NCBI RefSeq assembly: GCF_001547755.1
Contig: NZ_AP013042.1
Coordinates: forward strand, 248,001 to 312,000
Source of the DNA: an endosymbiont of Bathymodiolus septemdierum str. Myojin knoll
GTDB taxonomy: Bacteria; Pseudomonadota; Gammaproteobacteria; PS1; Pseudothioglobaceae
DNA: 64,000 nt
Direction: 5' to 3'
Shown here piece by piece: positions 37,126 to 45,064 of this stretch (position 1 is its first letter; each line of letters opens with the position of its first letter). The position numbers and the translations under genes were made by a program. Below the pieces are notes generated by a model. It was not told the origin of the DNA and ran no database searches. It saw nothing but the letters and a program-made list of their open reading frames with translations.

Positions 37126-39501
37126 ATGAATAAAATTCTATCAAAAATCACAGCACCCGCTGTACTGTCATTATCATTAATTGGCGCTGTCAATGTGCAT
37201 GCTACGAGTGTCGCTGTCAAGCCAAGTGCTTATAGTGATAATTTAAAAAATTTACCAGATCCAAATGTTGTTGGGAAACCGGTTAAAACTAAGACGCCAC
37301 GCTATGTCTATTTTGAAGATAGGGATTATATAATTCCTGAAGGCAGAGAAGTTAGTGCATACTATGCGACTTGGGGTGTATATGGTGGTCGTGATTACAA
37401 GCCAAGCGATGTTCCTGTTAAGAAATTATCGCATGTTTATGTTGCTTTTGGCTCTATTTGTGGTGACAATCCAGGTGCTTATGGCGGCGGATCGGGTTCT
37501 AAAACCGCCTGTAGTAATATGCAGTCAAGTAACGGTGGTTATTGGATGCCAGGTATAAAATCTCTAAGCAAGGGCGACCTTTCGCTTGTTGATGATGTTG
37601 GTGCTTTTTGGCAAAAAGGTGGCGTTGGCGTTGGACCAATTACCAAAGGTCAAATGAGCGGCATGATTGACTGGAAAACTAGAAACCCAAACCTAAAGGT
37701 TATTTGGTCTTTGGGCGGATGGTCTTATAGTCGTCCTTTTTTCGAGATGGCAAGTACTGAAGCAAGCCGCAAACAATTCGTTAAATCTGTTGTTTTGTGG
37801 TTGTCTCAACCTGTAATGGACTTTGTTGATGGTATTGATATTGACTGGGAATTTCCTGGCGGTTTAGGTCTTGATAGCGATGTAGGCGATCCTTCATCTG
37901 ATGGTGCAAATTATGTTCTATTATTAGAAGAACTTAGAGAAGCACTTGATGGTTTAGGTAAGTTGAAGAATGATCGTCATTATGACCTTAGTGCTGCAAT
38001 TGGTGTTGGTACTGACAAGTTAGCTAATTTCAAGGCTAGTGGAGCTGTTGTTGGTGATATGTTGCCATACCTTGATAGACTGGGACTTATGACTTATGAC
38101 TTTAGCGGTGGTTGGAGTAATACTATTGGATTTAATGCTGGTGTTGATGGCAAAGTTGCTAATGATGCTCAAACTATAAATGGTGCTATTGAAATATTGC
38201 GTAATGAACACAATGTTACTGATTTCTCTAAAGTATCACTTGGTGTGGGTTTTTATGGTCGTGGACAAAAAGCTGCTGCCAGTATAACTAATCCTAGTAA
38301 AGTTCCAGGTATGCCTAGTAAAGGTATGAGTAAAAGACAAGGGTCAGTCGAGGAAGGAGTTTATTCTTATTTTGATCTTCACAAAAATATACTAGGTGAA
38401 AATTTAGATGGTATTAATGGTTGGGAAAGTTACTACTATCCTGAATTTAAATCTAATCTAGTTTTTAATCGTCAAACAGGTGATGTTATTAGTTATACCT
38501 CTCAACAAAGCATAGATGATATTGTTGCTTACGCAAAAGAAATTGGTGCTAAAGGTATATTTGCATGGCAAATTGACGATGATAATGGTATGTTATTAGA
38601 AAAAATTCATCAATCTTATGGACATTCTCAAGAGCAAATTGACGATGGCACACCTTGGGTTTTCGCTCCTTCGTGTAAGGCAATTTTTAATGCTAATGTA
38701 GAAATTTTAGCTGGTGCTTATTCTTACCATAAAGGTAAAGTTATGGAGAGTACTAGTTGGACTCAGAGTTGCGATAAAGGCTGGCAAGAGGCAATTTCTT
38801 ATGGTGATATTGATATAAGTGATTCTAGTAATTATCATCTAATGGACGGAGTTGGTCGTTATGCTTTGGGAGCTAAAAATCCTGGAGTTTACACAGGTTA
38901 TAATAGCAACGACGATGGCAATGGCAACGACGATGGTAACGACAACGACAACGACAATGGCAATGGTAATGGTAACGACGATGGTAATAATAACAATACT
39001 ACATTAAGTGCTGCTAGTTGGGATGTGTCAAAAGTCTATAATACTGATGACAAGGCATCGTACAAGGGAAAAGTCTATAGTGCTAAATGGTGGTCATTAG
39101 GAAATCCTCCACCTGCAAGCGAATGGAAAGAGATCGGTATTGCTAATAATGACAATGACAATGGCAATGGCAATGACAACGACAACGACAATGACAATGT
39201 CAATGACAATACATCAAGTGCCGATACTTGGGATTCTCTACAAGTCTATAATAATGGCGATAAAGTGCTGTATAAAGGCGTTGTTTATAGCGCTAAATGG
39301 TGGACACAAGGAAATCCTCCTCCAGCACCTGAATGGGGTCGTGTTAGTGCAGAGACTGATTCTTCTGGTGTTGCTATTTGGAAGGCTAGTGATGTCTACA
39401 ATGGAGGCGATACTATAGTTCACAACGGTAAGAAATATACCGCTAAATGGTGGACACAAGGAAACCCTCCTCCGGCGTCTGAATGGACAGAAGTTAAGTA
39501 A
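37126..39501 (+). CDS. Secreted GH18 chitinase with three chitin-binding modules
   Basis: The enzyme should cleave beta-1,4 bonds of chitin outside the cell. It has a signal peptide (about residues 1-26, ending VHA). A GH18 catalytic domain covers roughly residues 60-500, with the signature DGIDIDWE at 235-242 (catalytic acid Glu242) and LKVIWSLGGWSYS upstream. A Cys-containing segment follows (CKAIFNANVEILAGAYSYHKG). Three CBM5/12-type modules near 630-670, 700-742 and 750-790 share AKWW then GNPPPA. They are joined by low-complexity Asn/Asp/Gly linkers. A Shine-Dalgarno AAAGGAAA lies before the ATG and a terminator follows. The gene stands alone between two IS elements, 73 bases from the end of the first, which suggests acquisition. 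Confidence 0.94.
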   Translation: MNKILSKITAPAVLSLSLIGAVNVHATSVAVKPSAYSDNLKNLPDPNVVGKPVKTKTPRYVYFEDRDYIIPEGREVSAYYATWGVYGGRDYKPSDVPVKKLSHVYVAFGSICGDNPGAYGGGSGSKTACSNMQSSNGGYWMPGIKSLSKGDLSLVDDVGAFWQKGGVGVGPITKGQMSGMIDWKTRNPNLKVIWSLGGWSYSRPFFEMASTEASRKQFVKSVVLWLSQPVMDFVDGIDIDWEFPGGLGLDSDVGDPSSDGANYVLLLEELREALDGLGKLKNDRHYDLSAAIGVGTDKLANFKASGAVVGDMLPYLDRLGLMTYDFSGGWSNTIGFNAGVDGKVANDAQTINGAIEILRNEHNVTDFSKVSLGVGFYGRGQKAAASITNPSKVPGMPSKGMSKRQGSVEEGVYSYFDLHKNILGENLDGINGWESYYYPEFKSNLVFNRQTGDVISYTSQQSIDDIVAYAKEIGAKGIFAWQIDDDNGMLLEKIHQSYGHSQEQIDDGTPWVFAPSCKAIFNANVEILAGAYSYHKGKVMESTSWTQSCDKGWQEAISYGDIDISDSSNYHLMDGVGRYALGAKNPGVYTGYNSNDDGNGNDDGNDNDNDNGNGNGNDDGNNNNTTLSAASWDVSKVYNTDDKASYKGKVYSAKWWSLGNPPPASEWKEIGIANNDNDNGNGNDNDNDNDNVNDNTSSADTWDSLQVYNNGDKVLYKGVVYSAKWWTQGNPPPAPEWGRVSAETDSSGVAIWKASDVYNGGDTIVHNGKKYTAKWWTQGNPPPASEWTEVK
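38908..38998 (+). repeat. Low-complexity Asn/Asp/Gly-coding tract (linker 1)
   Basis: Near-hexameric repeats of AACGAC, GATGGC and AATGGC-type units encode a linker of the DDGNGNDDGNDND kind between the catalytic part and chitin-binding module 1. A similar tract at about 39144-39212 separates modules 1 and 2. Such tracts change length easily by slippage. Confidence 0.85.
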
Positions 39502-39510
39502 TTAATATTT

Positions 39511-39538
39511 CAGGAGGGTAAAACCTCCTGCTTTTTTT
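39511..39538 (+). terminator. Intrinsic terminator of the chitinase gene
   Basis: CAGGAGG and CCTCCTG pair around a six-base loop and are followed by CTTTTTTT, 10 bases after the chitinase stop. Confidence 0.9.
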
Positions 39539-39643
39539 ACTTAAATAGGAATCCAAATAACTGTGAATGATTATTGAAAATAGCGAGATGATATTTTGAT
39601 AATCGTTTACAGTTGTGTGAATTTCTTAAATAAAATTTTTTAT

Positions 39644-40387
39644 GGGTCTTAACTAGTTAAGCAATTAAAAATTGCTTAAGATACTAGTTATGACAAGGAA
39701 AAATAAGTATTACAACCGCTCAAGACTTTCAGAGGCAAAATTTAGAGAGATAATTAAATATTTTTCTCTAGATTTAAGTGCCACACAAATTGCACACACA
39801 AATTTAAATTTAAATACTGTTAATAAATTTTGACACTTGTAAGAATAAGAATTTTTGAATTATCAGCCCAAGATCAACTTCAATCTGCCCCACTAGTGGG
39901 GCAGATTGAAGTTGATGAAAGTTACTTTGGCGCACGGCGCATCCGCGGGAAACGCGGTAGAGGCGCCAGAGGTAAAACAATAGTATTTGGCTTATTAAAA
40001 CGAGGAGATAAGGTCTATACTCAAATTATAGAAAAGTGTGATAGAATAACGCTTCACAGTATAATAAAAGACAAAACATCAACCGATAGTATTATTAATT
40101 CTGATGGATGGCGTGGACATAATGGCTTAGTAGATTTTGGCTATAAAAAGCATTACCGTGTTCATCACGGCAAGAATGAATTTGCCAGAGGAAATTCTCA
40201 TATTAACGGTATTGAATCTTTTTGGGGCTATGCTAAAATTAGACTAGTTAAATTTAAAGGAATGAATAAAAAAATGTTTAAATACCACCTTAAAGAATGT
40301 GAATTTAGATTTAATAATCGCAAGCAAGATGTGTATAAAATCTTGCTTGATAATTTTAAAAAAGATCCGCTTAACTAGTTAAGACCC
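39644..40387 (+). mobile_element. IS1595-like insertion sequence, copy 1
   Basis: The ends are perfect 18-bp inverted repeats, GGGTCTTAACTAGTTAAG. An exact 8-bp target duplication (TTTTTTAT) flanks them at 39636-39643 and 40388-40395. The size (744 bp), the duplication length and the ISXO2-type transposase fit the IS1595 family. The right end lies 14 bases before the start codon of the next gene. Confidence 0.92.
39690..40378 (+). pseudogene. IS1595-family transposase with a one-base frameshift
   Basis: An N-terminal frame (39690-39833, MTRKNKYYNRSRLSEAKF) ends in TGA after ...NTVNKF. The DDE domain continues in the -1 frame from a TTG at 39830 (LTLVRIRIFELSAQDQ) to 40378. Adding one T to the TTTT run would join them. 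The catalytic residues are kept: D in EVDESYFG, D in INSDGWRG and E in NGIESFWGYAK. Either the gene is broken, or the 182-residue DDE part is made separately from the TTG. Confidence 0.85.
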
Positions 40388-40401
40388 TTTTTTATTAAAT
40401 A

Positions 40402-42975
40402 ATGAAAAAATGGATACTACATTTAATTCTAAAATTAGCAATTTATGTTTTGGCTGTTAATAATATCTCTTATGCTGAATATAATAATTTTTTAGATATT
40501 ACTAAAAATAACTTTAAGTTTCAAAAGATAGAAGATGTAAATACAGTTGATAATATTTTTAATGATGCTTTTGTAGAAATTAATTTAGAAGAATATGAGA
40601 ATGATTTTAATTTAGAGAAAACAATTGGTCATACGATAAACTCACAACAAGAGACAAAAGCCAAAAAAACTATTAGTAGTATGACTTGGTCTAATCAGAC
40701 TTTGTATGATGTTCCTTATATTAAGGTTTTATGGAAGGGTGCAATATGGGAAAATATTTTTTCCACTATTGGAGAAGAACCTGGTGTATCTGAAGTATGG
40801 CATCAAGTAGGCGTTAACTCTAAAGATCTTAATTCATGGGATTCTGAATATATTTATCAGGATATAGATACTGCGGTTTACTGGAAAGGATTTGTGTGGC
40901 GAAATACTGCTTACACTATAAATGAAGAACCGGGTGAGAGTGAAGTTTGGAAAAAAATCGGCTTATCTGGGCGTAATACGATTAGTAAATGGTCCCCTGA
41001 TGTATTTTATAAAGAAGCCGGTGAAGTTGTATTTTGGAATGGAAGAAGTTGGCGTAGTATAGGTCCAACTAAAGGGGCTGAACCTGGTAAGTTTAATGAC
41101 TGGGAAAGAATTGGTTATGTTGAAAATAACACTAAAGATGATGAAATAACATGGCAAGCTAACAAATCATACAATCATACTGGTATTGTTGTAAAACATA
41201 ATTCTATTATTTATTCTAGTCGTCGATTATCAATAGGAGAAGAGCCTGGCACTACTGACGCATGGGTTGTAGTTTCAATAGCTACTGACAATCCAGCAAC
41301 CAAATGGTTGAATGATAGAAATTACAATATAAATGATATCGTAATTTACGACAATAAACTTTGGCAAGCTGCATATAAAAATATAGGGGAAAGACCTTCT
41401 TATGCGGAAGATGTATGGAGTAGTATTGTAATAGATTCAGATTTTGAAAAAAATACCAGAAATTTCATTAACGAACAAGTTGGAATTCAAACAGATAGTC
41501 TTACAAAGTGGGACATAAATAAACCATATCCAGAACATAGTAGAGTTGTTTATAAAGGAAGAAGATGGGAAAACTTATATTATTCATCAGGAGAAACTCC
41601 GGGAGTAGGTATAAATTGGGTTTTACTTGATAAATATGTTGATGAGAATGGTATTCTTATTTGGCAGCCTTTTGAAATTTATCGGAATCCAGGTACGGTT
41701 GTGTCGCACAATGGAAAAACCTGGCACAACAAATGGTATACCGTAGGTGATGAGCCAGGAATAGATGATGTTTGGAGTGACACCAATGTTGATGGCACGC
41801 ACTTAATTGATGACAATGGAATTATTATTTGGCAGTCTGAGGTCGGTTATGAAAAAACATTGGCTGTGCATAATGGTAAATACTATAAGAATAGATGGTA
41901 TGCTGACGCTGGATTAGAGCCAGGACAGAGTAATATTTGGTATGAAGTTAATCAAGATGGTAGCAACTTAACCGATGAAAACGGTGCAATTATTTGGCAG
42001 TCTAATGCTGTATACGAATCAGTAACATTGGTTGTACATAATGGTAAATACTACAAGAATAAATGGTATGCTGATCCTGGATTGGAGCCAGGACAGAGTA
42101 ATATTTGGTATGAAGTTAATCAAGATGGTAGCAACTTAACCGATGAAAACGGTGCAATTATTTGGCAGTCTAATGCTGTATACGAATCAGTAACATTGGT
42201 TGTACATAATGGTAAATACTACAAGAATAAATGGTATGCTGATCCTGGATCGGAGCCAGGACAGAGTAATATTTGGTATGAAGTTAATCAAGATGGTAGC
42301 GACTTAACCGATGAAAGCGGTGCAATTATTTGGCAGTCTGATATTGTATACGAATCAGTAACATTAGTTGTACATAATGGTAAATACTACAAGAATAAAT
42401 GGTATGCTGATCCTGGATTGGAGCCAGGACAGAGTAATATTTGGTATGAAGTTAATCAAGATGGTAGCAACTTAACCGATGAAAACGGTGCAATTATTTG
42501 GCAGTCTGATGCTGTATACGAATCAGTAACATTGGTTGTACATAATGGTAAATACTACAAGAATAAATGGTATGCTGATCCTGGATCGGAGCCAGGACAG
42601 AGTAATATTTGGTATGAAGTTAATCAAGATGGTAGCGACTTAACCGATGAAAGCGGTGCAATTATTTGGCAGTCTGATATTGTATACGAATCAGTAACAT
42701 TAGTTGTACATAATGGTAAATACTACAAGAATAAATGGTATGCTGATCCTGGATTGGAGCCAGGACAGAGTAATATTTGGTATGAAGTTAATCAAGATGG
42801 TAGCAACTTAACCGATGAAAACGGTGCAATTATTTGGCAGTCTGATATTGTATACGAATCAGTAACATTGGTTGTACATAATGGTAAATACTACAAGAAT
42901 AAATGGTATGCTGATCCTGGATCGGAGCCAGGACAGAGTAATATTTGGTATGAAGTTAATCAAGATGGCAATTAA
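40402..42975 (+). CDS. Secreted multi-module chitin-binding-like protein (857 aa)
   Basis: After a hydrophobic N-terminus (MKKWILHLILKLAIYVLAV, cleavage near residue 25) and about 65 polar residues, the protein consists of about 14 modules of 50-56 residues. Each has the CBM5/12 (ChtBD3) pattern: W, then Y, VxHNGK or VxxKG, Y/W, KW, G, EPG and a closing W. The first eight are diverged (for example KVLWKGAIWENIFSTIGEEPG); the last six (residues 520-855) are nearly identical. There is no catalytic domain, transmembrane anchor or sorting signal. It is likely an exported, multivalent glycan or chitin binder. No Shine-Dalgarno sequence is seen; the upstream region is the end of an IS. Confidence 0.85.
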   Translation: MKKWILHLILKLAIYVLAVNNISYAEYNNFLDITKNNFKFQKIEDVNTVDNIFNDAFVEINLEEYENDFNLEKTIGHTINSQQETKAKKTISSMTWSNQTLYDVPYIKVLWKGAIWENIFSTIGEEPGVSEVWHQVGVNSKDLNSWDSEYIYQDIDTAVYWKGFVWRNTAYTINEEPGESEVWKKIGLSGRNTISKWSPDVFYKEAGEVVFWNGRSWRSIGPTKGAEPGKFNDWERIGYVENNTKDDEITWQANKSYNHTGIVVKHNSIIYSSRRLSIGEEPGTTDAWVVVSIATDNPATKWLNDRNYNINDIVIYDNKLWQAAYKNIGERPSYAEDVWSSIVIDSDFEKNTRNFINEQVGIQTDSLTKWDINKPYPEHSRVVYKGRRWENLYYSSGETPGVGINWVLLDKYVDENGILIWQPFEIYRNPGTVVSHNGKTWHNKWYTVGDEPGIDDVWSDTNVDGTHLIDDNGIIIWQSEVGYEKTLAVHNGKYYKNRWYADAGLEPGQSNIWYEVNQDGSNLTDENGAIIWQSNAVYESVTLVVHNGKYYKNKWYADPGLEPGQSNIWYEVNQDGSNLTDENGAIIWQSNAVYESVTLVVHNGKYYKNKWYADPGSEPGQSNIWYEVNQDGSDLTDESGAIIWQSDIVYESVTLVVHNGKYYKNKWYADPGLEPGQSNIWYEVNQDGSNLTDENGAIIWQSDAVYESVTLVVHNGKYYKNKWYADPGSEPGQSNIWYEVNQDGSDLTDESGAIIWQSDIVYESVTLVVHNGKYYKNKWYADPGLEPGQSNIWYEVNQDGSNLTDENGAIIWQSDIVYESVTLVVHNGKYYKNKWYADPGSEPGQSNIWYEVNQDGN
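41959..42966 (+). repeat. Six tandem 168-bp repeats in the multi-CBM gene
   Basis: Units start at 41959, 42127, 42295, 42463, 42631 and 42799, each coding 56 residues (one chitin-binding-like module). Units differ at a few sites: N or D in S(N/D)LTDE, NG or SG, AVY or IVY, GLEPG or GSEPG. From the second unit on, these variants alternate, so units 3-4 and 5-6 are copies of a 336-bp dimer. The array was therefore amplified recently by recombination. Confidence 0.97.
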
Positions 42976-43476
42976 TAAGACCATGTACCATCTTATATTC
43001 TGTAAAATATAACAATTTTGACAGATTGTGTTAATCCAAAAACTTGAATAAAAAAAATGGGTCTTAACTAGTTAAGTAATTTTTAATTGCTTAAAATACT
43101 AGTTATGACAAGGAAAAATAAGTATTACAACCGTTCAAGACTTTCAGAGGCAAAATTTAGAGAGATAATTAAATATTTTTCTCTAGATTTAAGTGCCACA
43201 CAAATTGCACACACAAATTTAAATACTGTTAATAAATTTTGACACTTGTAAGAATAAGAATTTTTGAATTATCAGCCCAAGATCAACTTCAATCTGCCCC
43301 ACTAGTGGGGCAGATTGAAGTTGATGAAAGTTACTTTGGCGCACGGCGCGTCCGCGGGAAACGCGGTAGAGGCGCCAGAGGTAAAACAATAGTATTTGGC
43401 TTATTAAAACGAGGAGATAAGGTCTATACTCAAATTATAGAAAAGTGTGATAGAATAACGCTTCACAGTATAATAA

Positions 43477-44719
43477 GAGACCTTTGCGTAATTCATAATT
43501 TATTGCCTTAATTTCAGTTTGTCTGTTTTTCAAAAATATTTTCTAGAATCTACTGTATTTTTCTCATAAAAATCTTTGATTTATCTAGATTTTATCGCTT
43601 TATCTCTCTATTTTTACGCTTTCTCCGTTCATTGGATACAACAATCCCTCAGGTTGCGCATTCGCTTAAAAATATTCATCCCAGTTTTAAGATTATGACT
43701 TATGGCAATCAGTTGCGCTCTAGTCTTGTTTCGTTCTAACCCAAGGTATCTTGCCTTGCCTAAACCGTGATGAAGCTTTAGCAAGCCAAAGGTTCGCTCA
43801 ACAATATAGCGAATAGATGAGCGTTGTTTATTCTCTTGTTTCTGCTCTTTGGTTAAAGGCTTGTTTCTGTAGGCACGGTGCAATATTTTATTGTTTTCTT
43901 TACCCAATTTTTCATTATTATTTTTATTAGCATAGGCACTATCAGCAAAGACTTGTCCACAGGTTTTGCTTTTGCTTATATCAAGCAGTTTGTCAAATTC
44001 TTTTGAGTCATGCACATTGCCAGGGGTATAGGTCATCTTTTTAACAAAGCCATCTTCATCAGTATTAGCATACATCTTGAAGCCATAGGTGGTTTTCTTT
44101 TTGCCATCGGCTGCTATTTTGACATTGTAGTTGGCTTCAGGGTCTTGGGTATTGTTGCCATCCTTGCCTTTGTGCTTTCTACATTGCTTGACTTCAATGA
44201 CAGTGGCATCAATAATGTTAATTGAGCCTAATGAGACAATGATTGAATTTTGTTCTAGATGAGTGTTGATTTGTTCTAGTAGAGGTTCTAAGAGTTTTTC
44301 AGTATTGAGTAGTTGTCTAAAACGCCAAATGCTGGAATGGTCTGGCACACTCTCAGATAATGATAAATCAATAAAACGCCTGAACATTAAGTCTCTGGCT
44401 ATTTGTTTTTCTAAGGCTTCATCACTCAGATTGTACCACGCTTGAAGGATGAGGATTTTAAACATCATCAGTGGCGGATAGCTGGGTGCGCCGCGTACAG
44501 ATGAATATAAGTTTGAAAGTGTTTGCTCTATCTCATCCCAGTTGATAATGTTATGCACATCATCAAGCTCTGATAGGGATTTGTGCTCTACAACGAGAGA
44601 ATCTGCAAATGAGTTTTGCTTTGTGTTCTTCCAAGACATTTTTAGTATTTTTATGATTGATTTAGATGGGTGTTATTTTACCATATTGGTGGCTTTGGGT
44701 TGATTTATGCAAAGGTCTC
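43477..44719 (-). mobile_element. IS5-like element, copy 2, intact
   Basis: The element is 1243 bp with GAGACCTTTGC inverted ends and a 5-bp duplication AATAA at 43472-43476 and 44720-44724. The duplicated bases are visible because the interrupted IS1595 sequence is known from copy 1. It carries a full-length transposase. Confidence 0.93.
43629..44639 (-). CDS. IS5-family transposase
   Basis: The 336-residue protein has the IS5-type N-terminal domain (SYPPLMMFKILILQAWYNLSD, then DHSSIWRFRQLL) and a DDE domain. Likely catalytic residues are D in NIIDATVIEV, D in VFADSAYANK and E in RYIVERTFGLLK. No stops or frameshifts are seen, so it may be active and could act on the deleted copy 1. Confidence 0.93.
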   Translation of the reverse strand: MSWKNTKQNSFADSLVVEHKSLSELDDVHNIINWDEIEQTLSNLYSSVRGAPSYPPLMMFKILILQAWYNLSDEALEKQIARDLMFRRFIDLSLSESVPDHSSIWRFRQLLNTEKLLEPLLEQINTHLEQNSIIVSLGSINIIDATVIEVKQCRKHKGKDGNNTQDPEANYNVKIAADGKKKTTYGFKMYANTDEDGFVKKMTYTPGNVHDSKEFDKLLDISKSKTCGQVFADSAYANKNNNEKLGKENNKILHRAYRNKPLTKEQKQENKQRSSIRYIVERTFGLLKLHHGLGKARYLGLERNKTRAQLIAISHNLKTGMNIFKRMRNLRDCCIQ

Positions 44720-45064
44720 AATAAAAGACAAAACATCAACCGATAGTATTATTAATTCTGATGGATGGCGTGGATATAATGGCTTAGTAGATTTTGGCTA
44801 TAAAAAGCATTACCGTGTTCATCACGGCAAGAATGAATTTGCCAGAGGAAATTCTCATATTAACGGTATTGAATCTTTTTGGGGCTATGCTAAAATTAGA
44901 CTAGTTAAATTTAAAGGAATGAATAAAAAAATGTTTAAATACCACCTTAAAGAATGTGAATTTAGATTTAATAATCGCAAGCAAGATGTGTATAAAATCT
45001 TGCTTGATAATTTTAAAAAAGATCCGCTTAACTAGTTAAGACCCATAATTAAACTAAAAAAACA

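Larger units (their letters stand above)
43105..45035 (+). pseudogene. IS1595-family transposase, frameshifted and interrupted
   Basis: The N-terminal frame 43105-43242 ends in the same TGA as in copy 1. The DDE frame starts at TTG 43239 and is cut at 43476 after ITLHSII by the IS5-like element. It resumes after 44719 with KDKTSTDSIINSDGWRG and runs to 45035. It cannot encode a working transposase. Confidence 0.9.
43059..45044 (+). mobile_element. IS1595-like insertion sequence, copy 2, split by an IS5-like element
   Basis: The same 18-bp end occurs at 43059 and in inverted form up to 45044. The inner sequence is nearly identical to copy 1, apart from a missing TTTAAA in the N-terminal frame. 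An IS5-like element (43477-44719) lies in the DDE region. The flanks (AAAAAAAT left, ATAATTAA right) do not form a duplication, unlike copy 1. Confidence 0.9.

Noticed and set aside
39644-39692. Palindrome CTTAACTAGTTAAG as an operator
   Set aside because: It is part of the terminal inverted repeat at both ends of both IS1595-like copies.
39820-39840. Programmed -1 frameshift in the IS1595-like transposase
   Set aside because: The local sequence does not give a standard X-XXY-YYZ slippery heptamer and no downstream stem was found, so a lost T is simpler; kept only as an alternative.
41959-42966. CRISPR-like or noncoding satellite array
   Set aside because: The period is 168 bp with no distinct spacers and the array is in frame throughout, coding for chitin-binding-like modules.
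43012-43040. Possible relic of an IS256 end (CAGATTGTGT then AA)
   Set aside because: Only about ten matching bases in an AT-rich spacer and no second end, so chance similarity cannot be excluded.
43059-45044. Single large composite transposon carrying the multi-CBM gene between IS1595-like copies
   Set aside because: Copies are in direct orientation and bracket the gene, but copy 1 has its own private 8-bp duplication and copy 2 has none, so there is no duplication spanning the whole unit.
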